From: Ifrita kowaldi
Lineage: Eukaryota > Chordata > Aves > Passeriformes > Cinclosomatidae
Assembly: GCA_013398055.1 (NCBI GenBank)
Contig: VZRS01004383.1
Span: 469,306-533,305 of the forward strand
DNA length: 64,000 bases
Direction of reading: 5' to 3'
In this document: positions 61,904 to 64,000 of the stretch, in pieces
How positions within the stretch are numbered: the stretch's first letter is position 1
Layout of the letters: the number at the start of each line of letters is the position of its first letter
Made by a program: the position numbers and the translations under genes
Notes under the pieces: generated by a model
Seen by the model: the letters and a program-made list of their open reading frames with translations, nothing else
Databases searched by the model: none
What the model was told of the DNA's origin: nothing

Positions 61904-64000
61904 CTAGAAAGGGAAGAAAACAACACAAACAGATCAGTAACACTGAAATTTCTCAGCATTCTGACTTATCTATAAATACCTACAAATCTGTATTTTAGAC
62001 TAGAGAGCAGCAGGCTGCACAGCTTTCACCATTGTTTTGTAAATACAGGTTAACAGTTTGTCTTCAGATATGCTACAAACAGGAACAGATACTAAATATT
62101 GGTAAGAAATTAAGGAAGAATGTTTAGCTTGAAGAATGTTTACTGAGAGGTAGTTTTCCTGATCAATGGATTTGTCTCATCAGTATTTGCAGCCAGCTGA
62201 AGTTTTGGACCAGCCCAGCATTAGATGCACTCAGAGTCCATTAGAAAGGGCTGAATTCCTACAGCCAGCAACTGCAAGTCATATGAAATACCAGTGTAAA
62301 GAGTACAGTTATTTAACTTTGGCTTTTGTAAAATTCTGTGAAAATCTTCTGGGAAATTAAGGCCTTATTCAGCCTTCAATAAAGCAAACAGCTCTAGGCA
62401 CCAGGATTAGCCATGGAAAAGTATTGTAGCAAGAGGGTTTCTGCCTTTAGAGACAAAGATGAGCCATACTGAAATAAGCCAGGTATTTTTAAAAGTTTCA
62501 GTGGTAATGTTTCCCTTAGTTTGAATTCCTCTATGGAACAGGCAGAAAAGGGTTGTGGCTTTTTTCTCTGCCTTTATTGCTACGAGAGGCAGGGTGATGA
62601 AAAACTTTCAAAGTTGTGCCAGCACAGGGAGATGTAACGCAAACCCACAAGTGTAACAGCAGGATGAATAAAGCAGACAGCACAGCTGCACAAGGAAAAC
62701 TGGGTGGAGAGTCATAAAGAACATAATTAGCTTAAGAACAGAGAAAGTCATGGGAACACTGAAAGGCTCTCTGAAGTTCTTACAAACACCACTCAGGCAA
62801 AGGAAACGAAACAGCTCAAACCTCTTACCTGTGGCCTATCCTAGGGTGAACACCTCAGAAGCCACGCTGCAATCTAAAAGTTATGAAATACATCTAAGCA
62901 TCCCCAACGCTTTAGGTGGAGGATTGCTGGTTATCTAAGGCACCTCCCTAGATTGGTAAAGCCAGATGTGAGTCAGCTACAATATTTAACAACACATTGA
63001 ATTGTTTTGGTGCCTGTTTAATACAAACTTGAACTGGCTACTAGTTCAACCTGAAATACAGTTAGGCATCTGTCTCTGTTTGCAAATCAAAAACTGACAT
63101 CCATTATGAAAACAGCTGATCAAGAATAAAAAAAAAAATCTTCTATTTGCACATGCACGCCCCCAAAAACGTACAGAGAATAGAGATGTCATCTAAAACT
63201 CCAGCTGCTTCCAGCCAACAACTACTCAAAGAAAACACAGAAGATCCATGAAGTCTTGTTTCAATTCACAGGTAAATGTTGTGATCAGGAACTTAAAAAA
63301 GGCACCACAAATATGCAGAACTTAAGGATCCAGAGGCATCTCCGCTATTTGCTTGTTCCACACCAAATGTTTCAATGGAGAAGATGAGGGAAGAGGAAGC
63401 ACTTTAAAGCTGGAACATCAAGTGACTGAAATCTGCTGTGAAGCCATTAAGGCTCCGGTGGATTTATTCTTCAGGCATCTCCTGCAATTAAGCACCATGA
63501 ATGGCCACTTTCTCCTGCCGGTTTGGGAAGTGCAATTTTATGTAACTCTGCACTCATCTCGTGGTTTTCCCCTAATTTAACACATTTTGACTACTTTCAA
63601 TTCAATGAAGGGGTTACATAACTAAGACTAATTAAAGTACCACTGTGCAAGCAAGAAAGGAGACAGAGCACTTAAACACAACAACTGAAAGGCTGATGCA
63701 AAGCCCACAGTAAAAATACCTAAGTAACTTTGGAAAGCTCCATAGAAACTCATGTATCTTCCAAATTACATCAGCACCAAAGGTCAAATATGTAATAAAT
63801 GTTTGGTTTCCGGTTTGAGCATTCCTTAGTTTTAGAATTGCCTGCAGCTTCCAATGCTGAACAGGATGTTGTAGGTTTATTACATGAGCTTTGGTAGAAA
63901 TTCATCATTTTGGTCAGTCCTTAGACTGGCAGAAGTCAGCCATGCTTAGGGGTCAGGACTCTCAGCAACATTAGAAATTCAAGTATTAAGTTTACATCTA
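61904..64000 (-). other. TMX4 intron, running past the right edge
   Basis: About 2.1 kb upstream of the first visible TMX4 exon. I searched it for the exon with the thioredoxin active-site cysteine motif and did not see it, so that exon lies beyond the window. Confidence 0.75.

Noticed and set aside
61904..64000. Search for the TMX4 active-site exon (Cys-Pro-Ser-Cys region)
   Set aside because: No sequence on the minus strand matching the expected Trp-Cys-x-x-Cys block was seen; it must lie beyond the right edge.
1..64000. tRNA, rRNA, CRISPR arrays, intact LTR elements or endogenous viral genes
   Set aside because: No cloverleaf-like gene, regular spacer-repeat array, paired LTRs or recognisable viral protein segment was seen by eye; old degenerate copies could be missed without a repeat library.

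Overview
This is vertebrate nuclear DNA, most probably avian. Intron-split genes with GT-AG junctions, several CR1-type LINE 3' ends (the dominant retroposon of birds and other sauropsids), low overall repeat density and the head-to-tail HAO1-TMX4 gene pair (neighbours on human chromosome 20p12) all point to a bird. The exact species cannot be read from the sequence. All calls were made by eye from translated exons, splice sites and recalled family sequences.

Two protein-coding genes are certain, both on the minus strand. HAO1 (hydroxyacid oxidase 1 / glycolate oxidase) is complete: eight exons between 48553 (ATG) and 27886 (stop) join in frame into 370 codons. They keep every FMN and substrate residue I could check and end in the peroxisomal signal SKI. 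TMX4 (thioredoxin-related ER membrane protein) is partial: its last six coding exons lie between 61903 and 56053, and the exons for the signal peptide and the thioredoxin active site lie beyond the right edge. The genes are transcribed in the same direction (TMX4 upstream, HAO1 downstream), with about 7.5 kb between the TMX4 stop and the HAO1 start. They have no evident shared pathway: HAO1 oxidises glycolate in peroxisomes, TMX4 is an ER redox protein.

Layout: 1-27.4 kb is a gene-poor flank 3' of HAO1. It holds CR1 pieces, a (CA)n tract, an old inverted repeat (23.6 kb), a perfect DR1 nuclear-receptor site (24.4 kb), a homeodomain/E-box-rich segment (17.4 kb) and one unexplained GC/CpG-rich island near 16 kb with a possible plus-strand first exon. 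27.4-48.6 kb is HAO1 with its 3' UTR and a compact promoter (TATA-like plus HNF1-like). 48.6-56.05 kb is spacer plus the probable TMX4 3' UTR. 56.05-64 kb is the TMX4 3' half with two CR1 insertions in introns.

I found no operon, CRISPR, tRNA/rRNA gene, intact transposon or convincing novel multi-gene system. The best leads are the 16 kb island, the unusually clean HAO1 promoter, and the exon-to-exon GC contrast within HAO1.
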